Source: Bradyrhizobium niftali
GTDB lineage: Bacteria > Pseudomonadota > Alphaproteobacteria > Rhizobiales > Xanthobacteraceae
NCBI RefSeq assembly: GCF_004571025.1
Contig: NZ_SPQT01000011.1
Span: forward strand, 124,001 to 188,000
Reading direction: 5' to 3'
DNA: 64,000 bases
Shown here: positions 40,439-48,747 of the stretch, piece after piece
Layout of the letters: every line of letters begins with the position of its first letter
Position numbering within the stretch: position 1 is the stretch's first letter
Program-made: the position numbers and the translations under genes
Notes under the pieces: model-generated
Seen by the model: only the letters and a program-made list of their open reading frames with translations
Told to the model about the DNA's origin: nothing
Databases searched by the model: none

Positions 40439-41224
40439 TCACCCACTCCGCTTCTGCCGCGTGCTCGCCAGCAGCACCAGCATGAAGGAGGCCGCCGTCA
40501 TCAGCGTCGAGATCGCGGCAATCGTCGGGTCGATCTCGTCGCGGAGCGCGGTGAACATGCGCTTGGTCAGCGGCTGGTATTGGCCGCCGGAGATGAACAG
40601 CGCGACGATGGTCTCGTCCATCGCCGAGATGAAGGCGAAGATGCCGCCGGCAACCACGCTGGACTTGATCTGCGGCAGCGTCACCGCGAAGAAGCTGCGC
40701 AGGCGGTTCATGCCGAGGCTGCGCGCCACCATCTCCTGCGCCGGATCGAAGCTCTGGAGCCCCGCAAGCACGGAAATGACCACATATGGCAGGCCCAGCA
40801 TCACGTTCGCCAGCACGAGGCCCGGCAGGGTCGCGACCAGGCCGACCTTGGCATAGACGAAGAAGATGCCGACGGCGGTGATGATGATCGGCACCACCAG
40901 CGGCAGCAGCAGCGCCATGTGGATGATCCGCATGATGCGCAGCTTCGACTGGCTGATCGCATAGGCGGCGGCAACCCCGAGCGGCGTTGCGATGACCACG
41001 GTGAAAAACGCGACCGTCAGCGTCACCCGCGTCGCCTGCATCCAGGCCGGGTTGGCGAAATATTGCTCGTACCAGCGCAACGAGAAGGACGGCGGCGGGA
41101 AGGTCAGGAAGCGCGCGCTGGAGAAGGAGATCGGCGCGATGATCAGCACCGGCAGGATCAGATAGACCAGCACCAGCGCGCTGATCACGTAGAGGACGAT
41201 CCGTGCGGGGGACAATCGCGTCAT
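40439..41224 (-). CDS. ABC transporter permease (PotC-like), second importer
   Basis: A 261-residue inner-membrane protein beginning MTRLSPARIVLYVISALVLV with six hydrophobic segments and the EAA-type loop AQEMVARSLGMNRLRSFFAVTLPQIKSSV. The start at 41224 overlaps the upstream permease stop as ATGA. It is last in the importer operon that begins with the PotA-like ATPase. Confidence 0.92.
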   Translation of the reverse strand: MTRLSPARIVLYVISALVLVYLILPVLIIAPISFSSARFLTFPPPSFSLRWYEQYFANPAWMQATRVTLTVAFFTVVIATPLGVAAAYAISQSKLRIMRIIHMALLLPLVVPIIITAVGIFFVYAKVGLVATLPGLVLANVMLGLPYVVISVLAGLQSFDPAQEMVARSLGMNRLRSFFAVTLPQIKSSVVAGGIFAFISAMDETIVALFISGGQYQPLTKRMFTALRDEIDPTIAAISTLMTAASFMLVLLASTRQKRSG

Positions 41225-42090
41225 TTCTGCCCCAATATGCGATCGAGCGAGATGAAGCGGCTGACGACGAGGAAGATCAGGAGCACGCTGACGAGCAGCA
41301 CCACGGCGACGGCGCTCGCCGCGCCGAACTGGTTGTAGAGCTCGACATTGCGGCTCACCAGCATCGACACCATTACGGTGCGGCCGCCGCCAAGCAATTC
41401 CGGCGTGATGTAGAAGCCGAGGCAGAGCACGAACACCATGGTGCAGCCCGCGAGCACGCCCGGCAGCGACAGCGGCAGGAAGACGCGGACGAAGGTCAGC
41501 GACGGGCTGGCCCCCAGGCTGGCGCCGGCCTGCATCAGATCGCCGGGAATCTTCTGCATGGTGGCATAGAGCGGCAGCACCATGAACGGCAGCAGGATGT
41601 GCACGGTCGCCACCACCGTGCCGAAGGTGTTGTGCACCAGCGCGAGCGGCTCGGAGATCACATCGAGGTAACGCAAGAGCTGGTTGATCACGCCGGTGCG
41701 CTGGAGCAGCGCCAGCCACGCATAGGCGCGGACCAGCACGCTGGTCCAGAACGGCAGCACGACCAGCGAAAGGATGAGGATGCTCCACCCTTTCGGCACA
41801 GAGTTGGCGAGGTACGCCACGGGATAGCCGAGCAGCAGCGCGATTCCGGTGACCGCGAGGCTGATCTCGAAGGTCAGCGCAAAGCTGCGCCAGTAGATGT
41901 CTTCGGTGAAGACGCGGCGATAGTTCTCCAGCGTGAAGCCGTCATGGTAGATCGACTGCCAGGCCAGCCAGCCGACCGGCAGCACGATCAGAGCCAGGAT
42001 CACCAGCAGCGCCGGCGATACCAATGCCAGCATCAGGCCGTGCTCGCGGCGCTGATGCTTTTGGGAGGGATCTGGCACTGTTATCGTCAA
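41221..42090 (-). CDS. ABC transporter permease (PotB-like), second importer
   Basis: The 289-residue permease has six hydrophobic segments and the loop LMQAGASLGASPSLTFVRVFLPLSLPGV that docks on the ATPase. TTG at 42090 is the likely start since GCGAGG lies about 5 bases upstream; GTG at 42078 is an alternative. It follows the binding-protein gene by 28 bases. Confidence 0.9.
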   Translation of the reverse strand: MTITVPDPSQKHQRREHGLMLALVSPALLVILALIVLPVGWLAWQSIYHDGFTLENYRRVFTEDIYWRSFALTFEISLAVTGIALLLGYPVAYLANSVPKGWSILILSLVVLPFWTSVLVRAYAWLALLQRTGVINQLLRYLDVISEPLALVHNTFGTVVATVHILLPFMVLPLYATMQKIPGDLMQAGASLGASPSLTFVRVFLPLSLPGVLAGCTMVFVLCLGFYITPELLGGGRTVMVSMLVSRNVELYNQFGAASAVAVVLLVSVLLIFLVVSRFISLDRILGQK

Positions 42091-42118
42091 CGCTGCCTCG
42101 CTTCGCTTAGCTCTACGC

Positions 42119-43168
42119 CTACTTCTGCATGAACGATGCCCAGCGCTTCTCGGCCGCCTCGCCGGCCGGCGACGACCACCAGGCGTAGGACATCAGCGCC
42201 TGCTTGGCCGCGTTGGCGGGCTCGCTCGGCAATTGCGCCGCCCGCTCGGCCTTGATCACGTTGGTCTCGAACGCCTTGGGATTGCCCGGGCCGTAGTCGA
42301 TGTGCAGCGGCAGATTGGCCTGGTGCACGGGATCGACGGCCTCGTTGAGGAATTTCACCGCCGTCTCGAGATTCGGCGCGCCCTTGAGGATGCAGAGCGA
42401 GGTGCTCTGAAGGATGCCCTGGTTGTAGGTGAAGGACACCTTGGCGCCCTCCTTGGCCACCGCGCTGACGCGGCCGTTCCAGGCCATCTCCATGTCGACT
42501 TCGCCGTCATTGAGAAGCTGCGCCGACTGCGCGCCCGACGTCCACCACACCGTGATGTGCGGCTTGATCTCTTCCAGCTTCTTGAAGGCGCGATCGACGT
42601 CGAGCGGGTAGAGCTTGTCGGGTGCGACGCCGTCGGCCATCAGCGCCGCTTCCAGCGTGGCGATGGGGTGATTGCGCAGCGCGCGGCGGCCGGGGAATTT
42701 CTTGACGTCCCAGAAATCGATCCAGCTGTTCGGCGCGTCCTTCGGGAACGTCTTCTGGCTGTAGGCGAGCACGCTGGAATAGAACTCGTAGGACACCGAA
42801 TAGGGACTGCGATAGGCCTCCGGCATCGCCGCGGCGTTCGGGATCTTCGAGAAGTCGAGCTTCTCGATCAGCCCCTGCTCGCCGCCGCGCAGGCAATAGC
42901 CCGTCGGGGTGTCGACGACATCCCAGATTGGCTTGCCGCTGCCGACCTGGGTCTTGATCGCGGGCCAGGCATCGGGAATGGAGTCCTGGTTGATGGTGAT
43001 GCCGAGCTTCTTGGCGGAGGGATCGAGGATCGCCACCGTCTGCGCCTGCTGATAGGCGCCGCCTTGCGAGACGAAGGTGATCTGCTCGGCCGCGCTGGCC
43101 GCCGTGCCGCCAAACGCGATCGCGCCCAACAGGGCGTAGCCCAATGCAGAATTCTGTTTCGTCGTCAT
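42119..43168 (-). CDS. PotD-type extracellular solute-binding protein, second importer
   Basis: The 349-residue protein begins MTTKQNSALGYALLGAIAFGGTAASAAEQ, a Sec signal with cleavage after ASA. The mature protein is a polyamine-type family 1 binding protein (ITFVSQGGAYQQAQTVAILDP, WDVVDTPTGYCLRGGEQGL, VWWTSGAQSAQLLNDGEVDMEMAWNGRV). GGAGG precedes the ATG at 43168. The neighbouring PuuB-like oxidase suggests an amine ligand. Confidence 0.92.
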   Translation of the reverse strand: MTTKQNSALGYALLGAIAFGGTAASAAEQITFVSQGGAYQQAQTVAILDPSAKKLGITINQDSIPDAWPAIKTQVGSGKPIWDVVDTPTGYCLRGGEQGLIEKLDFSKIPNAAAMPEAYRSPYSVSYEFYSSVLAYSQKTFPKDAPNSWIDFWDVKKFPGRRALRNHPIATLEAALMADGVAPDKLYPLDVDRAFKKLEEIKPHITVWWTSGAQSAQLLNDGEVDMEMAWNGRVSAVAKEGAKVSFTYNQGILQSTSLCILKGAPNLETAVKFLNEAVDPVHQANLPLHIDYGPGNPKAFETNVIKAERAAQLPSEPANAAKQALMSYAWWSSPAGEAAEKRWASFMQK

Positions 43169-43196
43169 CCTCGCCTCCTCCATCGCCAAAGTGATC

Positions 43197-44516
43197 TCAC
43201 TGACCAATCGCATCGAGAAACTGGTACCAGCCGGCGACCATGCGCACGGCGGGCTCGCGCAGCGGATAGAACGGAATCGCCTTCATGCGCCGCGCGTCGA
43301 GCAGACCGACATCCGGCGTCTCACCGCGCACAAAGGCAGCAAGATAGCGCCCCATCAGGCTCGACATCGCAACGCCGGCGCCGTTGTAGCCCATCGAGAA
43401 CAGCGTGCGGTCATCGAGCCGGCCGATATGCGGTACCGAGTCCAGCGTCATGGCGACGAGGCCCGACCATTTGTAGGCGAGCGGCACCTCAGTGAGATCA
43501 GGGAAGATGCCGACCATCGCCTTGCGCAAGGCGTCGAACGCGGCTTCGGAGTCCTCTTTGCCGAACGCGCCGCGGCCGCCAAAAATGACGCGGTTGTCGA
43601 CCATGCGGAACCAGCGCATCATGCGCTTGGTCTCGGTATAGGTGCGCCCGGTCGGCATCAGCTTTCCGGCGAGATTGCGCGGCAGTTTTTCCGTTGCGAC
43701 CATGGCGCTGCGGAACGGGATCAGCGTGCGCTGCATCTGCGCGGTGGCGCTGGTGAGATCGGAATAGCTGTTGGTGGCGATGATGACCTGCTTCGCGCGC
43801 ACGGCGCCATTCGGCGTCTCCGCGACGATGCCGCCCTGCTCTCGCCTCAGCTTGAGCACCGGCGATTCCTGGAAAATGGAGACACCGCGGCGCGCCACGC
43901 CGTCGGCGAGGCCGCGCAAATAGTTCAGCGGATGAATACCGCCCGAGCCGGGATTGAGCACACCACCGACGAAGATGTCCGAGCCGGTCTCCTCGCGCAC
44001 CCCGCGCTTGTCGAGGATGCGGACCTCCACATCGCCCATCTCGCGCGTCATCCAATTGGCTTCGTCGATCGCGGCCCTCAAGGTCGTCTCGTTATGCGCG
44101 GCCTTGACCTGGCCTGCGCGCGTCAACGCGGCGCTGGTGATGCCGAACTCGGACACCAGCTCCTCGACGATGTCGGTGGATTCATGCGCGATCTCGTACA
44201 TGCGCCGCGCCATGGTGCGGCCATGCACGGCGTCGATCTCGCGAAACGACAGGCGGAACTTTGCCGTGATCACCCCGCCATTGCGCCCGCTCGCGCCCCA
44301 GCCGGGGCGGTTGGCCTCGAGCACGACAGGGGCAAGCCCGCTTTTGGCGATGTGGTGCGCTGCGGACAGGCCCGTGTAGCCCGCACCGATGATCACCACG
44401 TCAGCCTGCTGCTCGCCCGACAGGACCGGAAATTCGCGCGCCGATTCCGCCGTGGCTTCCCACAGCGAATTGGCCGATGGCAGCGCGCTCCAGTTCCGTG
44501 TCATGCTGCCACTCAT
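43197..44516 (-). CDS. FAD-dependent amine oxidoreductase, PuuB/OrdL-like
   Basis: The 439-residue flavoprotein has the N-terminal signature LPSANSLWEATA then ADVVIIGAGYTGLSAAHHIAKSGLAPVVLEANRPGWGASGRNGG, which is typical of gamma-glutamylputrescine oxidase-like and related DAO-family enzymes. It also has VFGGRGAFGKEDSEAAFDAL and LFSMGYNGAGVAMSSLMGRYLAAFVRGE. It oxidises an amine or N-substituted amino acid to an aldehyde or oxo product. It lies between the binding-protein gene (28 bases) and the HAD gene (3 bases), so it probably acts on the imported compound. No PuuA glutamine-synthetase-like ligase is adjacent. Confidence 0.88.
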   Translation of the reverse strand: MSGSMTRNWSALPSANSLWEATAESAREFPVLSGEQQADVVIIGAGYTGLSAAHHIAKSGLAPVVLEANRPGWGASGRNGGVITAKFRLSFREIDAVHGRTMARRMYEIAHESTDIVEELVSEFGITSAALTRAGQVKAAHNETTLRAAIDEANWMTREMGDVEVRILDKRGVREETGSDIFVGGVLNPGSGGIHPLNYLRGLADGVARRGVSIFQESPVLKLRREQGGIVAETPNGAVRAKQVIIATNSYSDLTSATAQMQRTLIPFRSAMVATEKLPRNLAGKLMPTGRTYTETKRMMRWFRMVDNRVIFGGRGAFGKEDSEAAFDALRKAMVGIFPDLTEVPLAYKWSGLVAMTLDSVPHIGRLDDRTLFSMGYNGAGVAMSSLMGRYLAAFVRGETPDVGLLDARRMKAIPFYPLREPAVRMVAGWYQFLDAIGQ

Positions 44517-44519
44517 GCG

Positions 44520-45236
44520 TTACGCCGCCGGCCCAATGGCGGCGTCGGCGAGCGCCTTCAGCGTCGGGAAATGGAAGTCCGGCTTGGTCAGCGTCTCCAC
44601 CGCCGGCGTGCCACCGAAACCGGCGATGCCCTGGCGGCGCTCGATCCAGCACACCTTGTAGCCAAGCTTCCGCGCGATCCCGATGTCGTGGTACTGGCTC
44701 TGCGCGACGTGGAGGATGTCGGACTGCTTGTAGCCGAAGGCCGACTGGCGGCCCTTGTTGTAGGCGAAGAATTCCGGGTTCGGCTTGGCAACGCCGGTGT
44801 CGTCGGCGCAGACGGTGTCGTCGAAGGGATTGCCGAGCGCGTGCGCGTAACACGAGAGCGCGACGCGGTCCGCATTGGTCATCGCAACCAGACGGAATTT
44901 CGTGCGCAGGCGCCTCAAGGCCTCGACCGAATCCGCGAACGGGCCCCAGCGCAGCACCGAGAGCTGGAAGACGTCGCAGGACGCATCGTCGGAAGGCAAT
45001 CCGAGCTCCTTGGCGAGATGGCGGTAGACGTGGAACATCGCCTCGCTGGAGCGCTCATAGTGCTTGTCCCGGCCGCGCTTGTAGGGTTCGAAGATCTGCT
45101 CGTCGCTGAGCTCGGCTGGCGACTTGCCCGAGATCTTGCGCACCGCGGAGAGCACGCCGGTCTCGAAATCGATCAAGGTGCCGACGACGTCGAAGGTGAG
45201 GACCTTGAAATTGCTGAACGCGGCTTGGGACGACAT
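44520..45236 (-). CDS. HAD hydrolase, haloacid dehalogenase type II-like
   Basis: The 238-residue protein has the nucleophile motif TFDVVGTLIDFETG (Asp16), where the second acidic residue of phosphatases is replaced by Val, as in the FDxYGT motif of L-2-haloacid dehalogenases. Motif II AMTNAD and motif III with VAKPNPEFF follow. Dehalogenase activity is possible, but many such proteins act on other substrates. It sits inside the polyamine-type importer operon, which is an odd neighbour for a dehalogenase. Confidence 0.82.
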   Translation of the reverse strand: MSSQAAFSNFKVLTFDVVGTLIDFETGVLSAVRKISGKSPAELSDEQIFEPYKRGRDKHYERSSEAMFHVYRHLAKELGLPSDDASCDVFQLSVLRWGPFADSVEALRRLRTKFRLVAMTNADRVALSCYAHALGNPFDDTVCADDTGVAKPNPEFFAYNKGRQSAFGYKQSDILHVAQSQYHDIGIARKLGYKVCWIERRQGIAGFGGTPAVETLTKPDFHFPTLKALADAAIGPAA

Positions 45237-45272
45237 TTTGGTCTCTTCTCTCGGGTTGGACTGGGCTTAAGT

Positions 45273-46355
45273 TCAGTCCCCCACCCTGGGCACGACGATG
45301 GTGTCCTCGGGGTGGAGGGTGACGGTGAGGTTGCCGCCGAGCGGCGGGATGCGGCTGTAGGCCTGGTGGTAGCTCGGCTGGCGTAGGCTGAGCGCGATGC
45401 CGCCTTCGAGCGCCAGGAAAATGCGCAGGCTTTCGCCCTGGTAGACGATGTCGGTGACGGTGCCGCTGAGCCGGTTGCAGGCGGCATCCTGCGCGCCGTC
45501 GTCGATCAGCAGCTTCTCGCTGTGCACGGCCAGCATCAGGGCATCGCCGTCGGGAATGGCGCGGGCACTGCGCAACAGGGCGTTGCCGAGCGCGACGCTG
45601 GAGGCATCGACGCGGCGGACCGGCAACATCGTCGCCTCGCCGATGAAGCTTGCGACGAAGGAATCGGCGGGATGGTCGTGCAGGCGCGCCGGCTCGTCGA
45701 TCTGGATCAGCCGGCCGTCCTTCATCACGGCGACGCGGTCGCTCATGGTCAGCGCCTCGCGCTGGTCGTGGGTGACGTAGATGATGGTGGCGCCGATGCG
45801 CCGGTGCAGCGCACGCAGCTCGATCTGCATGGATTCGCGGAGCTGCTTGTCGAGCGCGGAGAGCGGCTCGTCCATCAGGATCAGCCGCGGCTCGAAGATC
45901 ATGGCGCGTGCGAGCGCCACGCGCTGGCGCTGGCCGCCGGAGAGCTGCGCGATGCCGCGTTCCTCGTAGCCGGCAAGGCCGACCATCGCCAGCGCGGCGC
46001 GCACCTTGTCCGGCCAGCTCGCCTTCGGCAGGCGGCGCGCGCGCAAGGGGAAGGCGACGTTCTCGCCGACGCTCATGTGCGGGAACAGCGCGTAGTTCTG
46101 GAACACGACGCCGATGTCGCGCTTGTGCGGCGGCATGTAAGTGACGTCGCGGCCGCCGAACAGGATGGTGCCTGACGATGGCAGGATGAAGCCGCCCAAA
46201 ATGCCGAGCAGCGTGGTCTTGCCGGAACCGGAGGGGCCGAGCAGCGAGACGAACTCACCGGCGCCGACATTGAGGGACACGTCGTCGAGGGCGCGAACCG
46301 CGCCGTAAGCCTTGCTTGCGGACCTGATCTCGACGCTTTCCGCTCGTTTGTCCAA
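45273..46355 (-). CDS. ABC transporter ATP-binding protein (PotA-like), second importer
   Basis: An ATPase of about 360 residues with Walker A GPSGSGKTT, FQNYALFPHMSVGENVAFPL, signature LSGGQRQR, Walker B RLILMDEPLSALD, H-loop VTHDQREAL and a C-terminal TOBE domain from about residue 280. TTG at 46355 is preferred since GAGG lies 7 bases before it; an ATG at 46403 would add 16 residues. It is first of the operon ATPase-HAD-oxidase-binding protein-permease-permease. It diverges from a LysR gene. Confidence 0.9.
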   Translation of the reverse strand: MDKRAESVEIRSASKAYGAVRALDDVSLNVGAGEFVSLLGPSGSGKTTLLGILGGFILPSSGTILFGGRDVTYMPPHKRDIGVVFQNYALFPHMSVGENVAFPLRARRLPKASWPDKVRAALAMVGLAGYEERGIAQLSGGQRQRVALARAMIFEPRLILMDEPLSALDKQLRESMQIELRALHRRIGATIIYVTHDQREALTMSDRVAVMKDGRLIQIDEPARLHDHPADSFVASFIGEATMLPVRRVDASSVALGNALLRSARAIPDGDALMLAVHSEKLLIDDGAQDAACNRLSGTVTDIVYQGESLRIFLALEGGIALSLRQPSYHQAYSRIPPLGGNLTVTLHPEDTIVVPRVGD

Positions 46356-46381
46356 CGATCGACCTCGCCATGTCCTGAGCT

Positions 46382-46401
46382 GGCGTGCCTCACTGCACGC
46401 C
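46382..46401. promoter_or_regulatory. Inverted repeat GGCGTGC-N6-GCACGCC
   Basis: Two exact 7-base arms (46382-46388, 46395-46401) with a 6-base spacer lie just upstream of the proposed ATPase start at 46355. One of three inverted repeats in the divergent region between this operon and lysR; possibly an operator. Confidence 0.35.
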
Positions 46402-46439
46402 ATAAGCCTGCTTTATAGACAGGGATTTGGAGCACTCCT

Positions 46440-46461
46440 GGTTGCAGCGTGCACTGCAACC
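46440..46461. promoter_or_regulatory. Inverted repeat GGTTGCAG-N6-CTGCAACC
   Basis: Two exact 8-base arms (46440-46447, 46454-46461) with a 6-base spacer in the divergent intergenic region between the importer operon and lysR. It has the same arm-spacer geometry as the repeat at 46382-46401. Confidence 0.4.
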
Positions 46462-46514
46462 AATCCTTCGCTCGAAGCCCCTGTCTTTGGGCTGTCATGC
46501 CAATGACACCAGAC

Positions 46515-46538
46515 TTGGCAAAACTCAGCAATTGCCAA
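46515..46538. promoter_or_regulatory. Candidate LysR site TTGGCAA-N10-TTGCCAA
   Basis: A perfect 7-base inverted repeat, 28 bases before the lysR start, with the T-N11-A type core expected for LysR-type regulators. Position and symmetry fit autoregulation and control of the divergent importer operon. Confidence 0.45.
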
Positions 46539-46566
46539 ATTCTCACCGCGCCCATAACATGGCGTT

Positions 46567-47505
46567 ATGCCCGAGCTGCGCCGGATGCTGCCCTCCAGTA
46601 ACGCCCTGTTCGTCTTCGACGCAGCGGCGCGCAATGGCAGCTTCACGGCTGCTGCCGCCGAACTGAACGTCACGCAACCGGCAGTGAGCCGCATGCTCGG
46701 ACAGTTCGAGGAGCATCTCGGCGTCCGCCTGTTCGATCGCACGGCTGGCCGCGCGGTGCTCACCGAGGAGGGCGAGCTCTTGTATCGCCGCGTGCTCGAA
46801 GGCTTTCGCAGTATCGAGAGCGGCCTCGTCGAGATCGAGCGGCGCCGCAAGGGCACCGAGACGGTGACGCTGTCGGTCTCCTCCGCCTTCACCACGCATT
46901 GGCTGATGCCGCGCATCGACAAGCTGCAGCGCCAGTTTCCTGAGGTCGATCTGCGCTTCCAGCTGATCTCCGGCGCGCTGCGCGGGCCGGTGGAGAATGT
47001 CGATCTCGGGATGCGCTTCCGCGACCGCGACGAGCCGTCATCCGGCGGCACGCTGGTGATGAAGGAAGTGATGCTGCCGATGTGCAGCCCCGCCTATCTC
47101 GGCGCGACCGATCCCGCCGAGGGCAACACCATCATCCGCCTCGCCGAGACGCCCGGCGACTGGGCCGCGGATTACGCATCGCTTCTCACCGGGCGCCGCG
47201 GCGCGGCCAAGGCGCTGAGCTTCACCGACTATGCCGTCGTGATGCAGGCTGCGCTGCTTGGCCAGGGCATCGCGCTGGGCTGGCTGACGGTCGCCTCGCA
47301 CTGGCTCTTGACCGGCGCGCTGGTGCCGGCCTCCGACACGCTCACCACCACGCGCCGCATCTGCGAATTCCTGCCGCCGCGCAACCGGCCGATGCGCCCC
47401 ATCGCCACCGAAATCCGCGACTGGATCATCGCGCAGATGAAAAGCGAGATCGCCGCGATCGACAAGCTCTATCCGAAGCTGGGCGCGATGGCGGCGTGCT
47501 ATTAG
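46567..47505 (+). CDS. LysR-family transcriptional regulator (GcvA-like)
   Basis: The 312-residue protein begins MPELRRMLPSSNALFVFDAAARNGSFTAAAAELNVTQPAVSRMLGQFEEHLGVRLFDR, the helix-turn-helix of GcvA-type LysR proteins, which usually start with a similar Pro-Pro-Leu-Asn-Ala-Leu-type segment. The effector domain follows from about residue 90. It is divergent from the importer/oxidase operon at 46355-40439, its probable target. It is convergent with uxuA, with a hairpin between. Confidence 0.93.
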   Translation: MPELRRMLPSSNALFVFDAAARNGSFTAAAAELNVTQPAVSRMLGQFEEHLGVRLFDRTAGRAVLTEEGELLYRRVLEGFRSIESGLVEIERRRKGTETVTLSVSSAFTTHWLMPRIDKLQRQFPEVDLRFQLISGALRGPVENVDLGMRFRDRDEPSSGGTLVMKEVMLPMCSPAYLGATDPAEGNTIIRLAETPGDWAADYASLLTGRRGAAKALSFTDYAVVMQAALLGQGIALGWLTVASHWLLTGALVPASDTLTTTRRICEFLPPRNRPMRPIATEIRDWIIAQMKSEIAAIDKLYPKLGAMAACY

Positions 47506-47511
47506 TCGCCC

Positions 47512-47535
47512 CCTCTCCCCGCAAGCGGGGAGAGG
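47512..47535. terminator. Hairpin CCTCTCCCCGC-AA-GCGGGGAGAGG between convergent genes
   Basis: Eleven-base perfect arms with a 2-base loop lie 6 bases after the lysR stop and 9 bases before the uxuA stop on the other strand, so the hairpin can end both transcripts. It is a close copy of the palindrome at 11618-11641, hence also a dispersed repeat. Confidence 0.6.
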
Positions 47536-47544
47536 CGAAGCGCG

Positions 47545-48732
47545 TCAACGATGCTCGATTGCCCTGATCGCGCCGCGGAGCTCGGCGAGGCCGCGCAGGC
47601 GGCCGATCGCGGTATAGCCGGGATTGGTGCGCTTGGTGGCGGCGAGATCGTCGAGCATGCGGTGGCCGTGATCGGGACGGAAGACGATTCTCTTGTCGGG
47701 TGCGCGCCGCGCGTTCTCCTTCAGCAGCGCCTTCAGCACCGCGACCATGTCGACATCGCCATCTAGATGGTCGGATTCGTAGAACGACAGGCCGTCGGCC
47801 TCGCGCTTGGTCGCGCGCAGATGCGCAAATGCAATGCGTGGGCCGAAGCGCTCGGCCATATCAGGCAGGTTGTTCTCAGGCCGCACGCCGAGCGAGCCCG
47901 TGCACAGGCAGATGCCGTTCGCCTTCGACGGCACGGCATCGAACAGCGCCTGGTAGTCGTCGGCGGTCGAGGCAATGCGCGGCAGGCCGAACAGCGGGCG
48001 TGGCGGATCGTCCGGATGCAGCGTCAGCGACACCCCGAGCTGCTCGGCCACCGGCGTCACGCGCGCAAGGAATTCGGCGAGATGCTGCCGCAGGATCTTT
48101 GGCGTGATATCGCGGTAGGTTTCCAGCCGGTCGCGGAATTGCGGGATGGTCATCGGCTCGGTGGTCGAGCCGGGCAGCGCGCTGGCGATCACCATGACGA
48201 GATAGTCGATATCGGCCTGGCTCATCTGGTCGAACAGCGTTTTGGCGCGCGCCTGCTGCTCCGGTGAATATTCCTGCGCGGCGGCCGGCCGCTTCAGGAT
48301 GTGCAGCTCGAACGCGGCAAAGCGGTCCTGGTCGAAGCGCATGGCGCGGGCGCCGTTCGGCAGCTCCCATTCCAGATCGGTACGGCACCAGTCGACCACC
48401 GGCATGAAATTGTAGCAGATGATCTTGATGCCGGAAGCGGCCACCGCCTCCAGGCTCGCGATCCACGCTTCGATCGACTTCGTCGCCTTGCCCCCGAGCC
48501 GCTTGACATCGTCGGGGATCGGAATCGATTCCACCACCGACCAGGTCAGCGGCGAGCGACCGGGCTGACCGTTCTCGATGAAGTTCTTGCGCTCCTCGAC
48601 CGCCTTGCGTGTCCAGGCCTCCCCGATCGGCACCTGATGCAGCGCCGAGACGATATCGCTCGCCCCGGCCTGCCTGACATCGTCGAGCGAGACCGGATCA
48701 TCCGGCCCGTACCAGCGCCATCCCTCTAGCAT
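47545..48732 (-). CDS. uxuA: Mannonate dehydratase
   Basis: UxuA dehydrates D-mannonate to 2-keto-3-deoxygluconate in hexuronate catabolism. The 395-residue length is that of the family. Recognised segments are MLEGWRWYGPDDPVSLDDVRQAG at the N-terminus, IICYNFMPVVDWCRTDL, LTLHPDDPPRPLFGLPRIAS, ICLCTGSLGVRPENN, IAFAHLRATKRE and VFRPDHGHRMLDD. These carry the metal-binding His, Cys and Asp residues. It is the last gene of the unit that starts at the gntR gene or dctP and follows the dehydrogenase gene by 15 bases. Confidence 0.96.
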   Translation of the reverse strand: MLEGWRWYGPDDPVSLDDVRQAGASDIVSALHQVPIGEAWTRKAVEERKNFIENGQPGRSPLTWSVVESIPIPDDVKRLGGKATKSIEAWIASLEAVAASGIKIICYNFMPVVDWCRTDLEWELPNGARAMRFDQDRFAAFELHILKRPAAAQEYSPEQQARAKTLFDQMSQADIDYLVMVIASALPGSTTEPMTIPQFRDRLETYRDITPKILRQHLAEFLARVTPVAEQLGVSLTLHPDDPPRPLFGLPRIASTADDYQALFDAVPSKANGICLCTGSLGVRPENNLPDMAERFGPRIAFAHLRATKREADGLSFYESDHLDGDVDMVAVLKALLKENARRAPDKRIVFRPDHGHRMLDDLAATKRTNPGYTAIGRLRGLAELRGAIRAIEHR

Positions 48733-48747
48733 GGTGAGTCTCTCCGA

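Noticed and set aside
44520..45236. Firm call as an L-2-haloacid dehalogenase
   Set aside because: Only the general type II motifs can be seen; the operon context points to amine catabolism, so the specific activity is left open.
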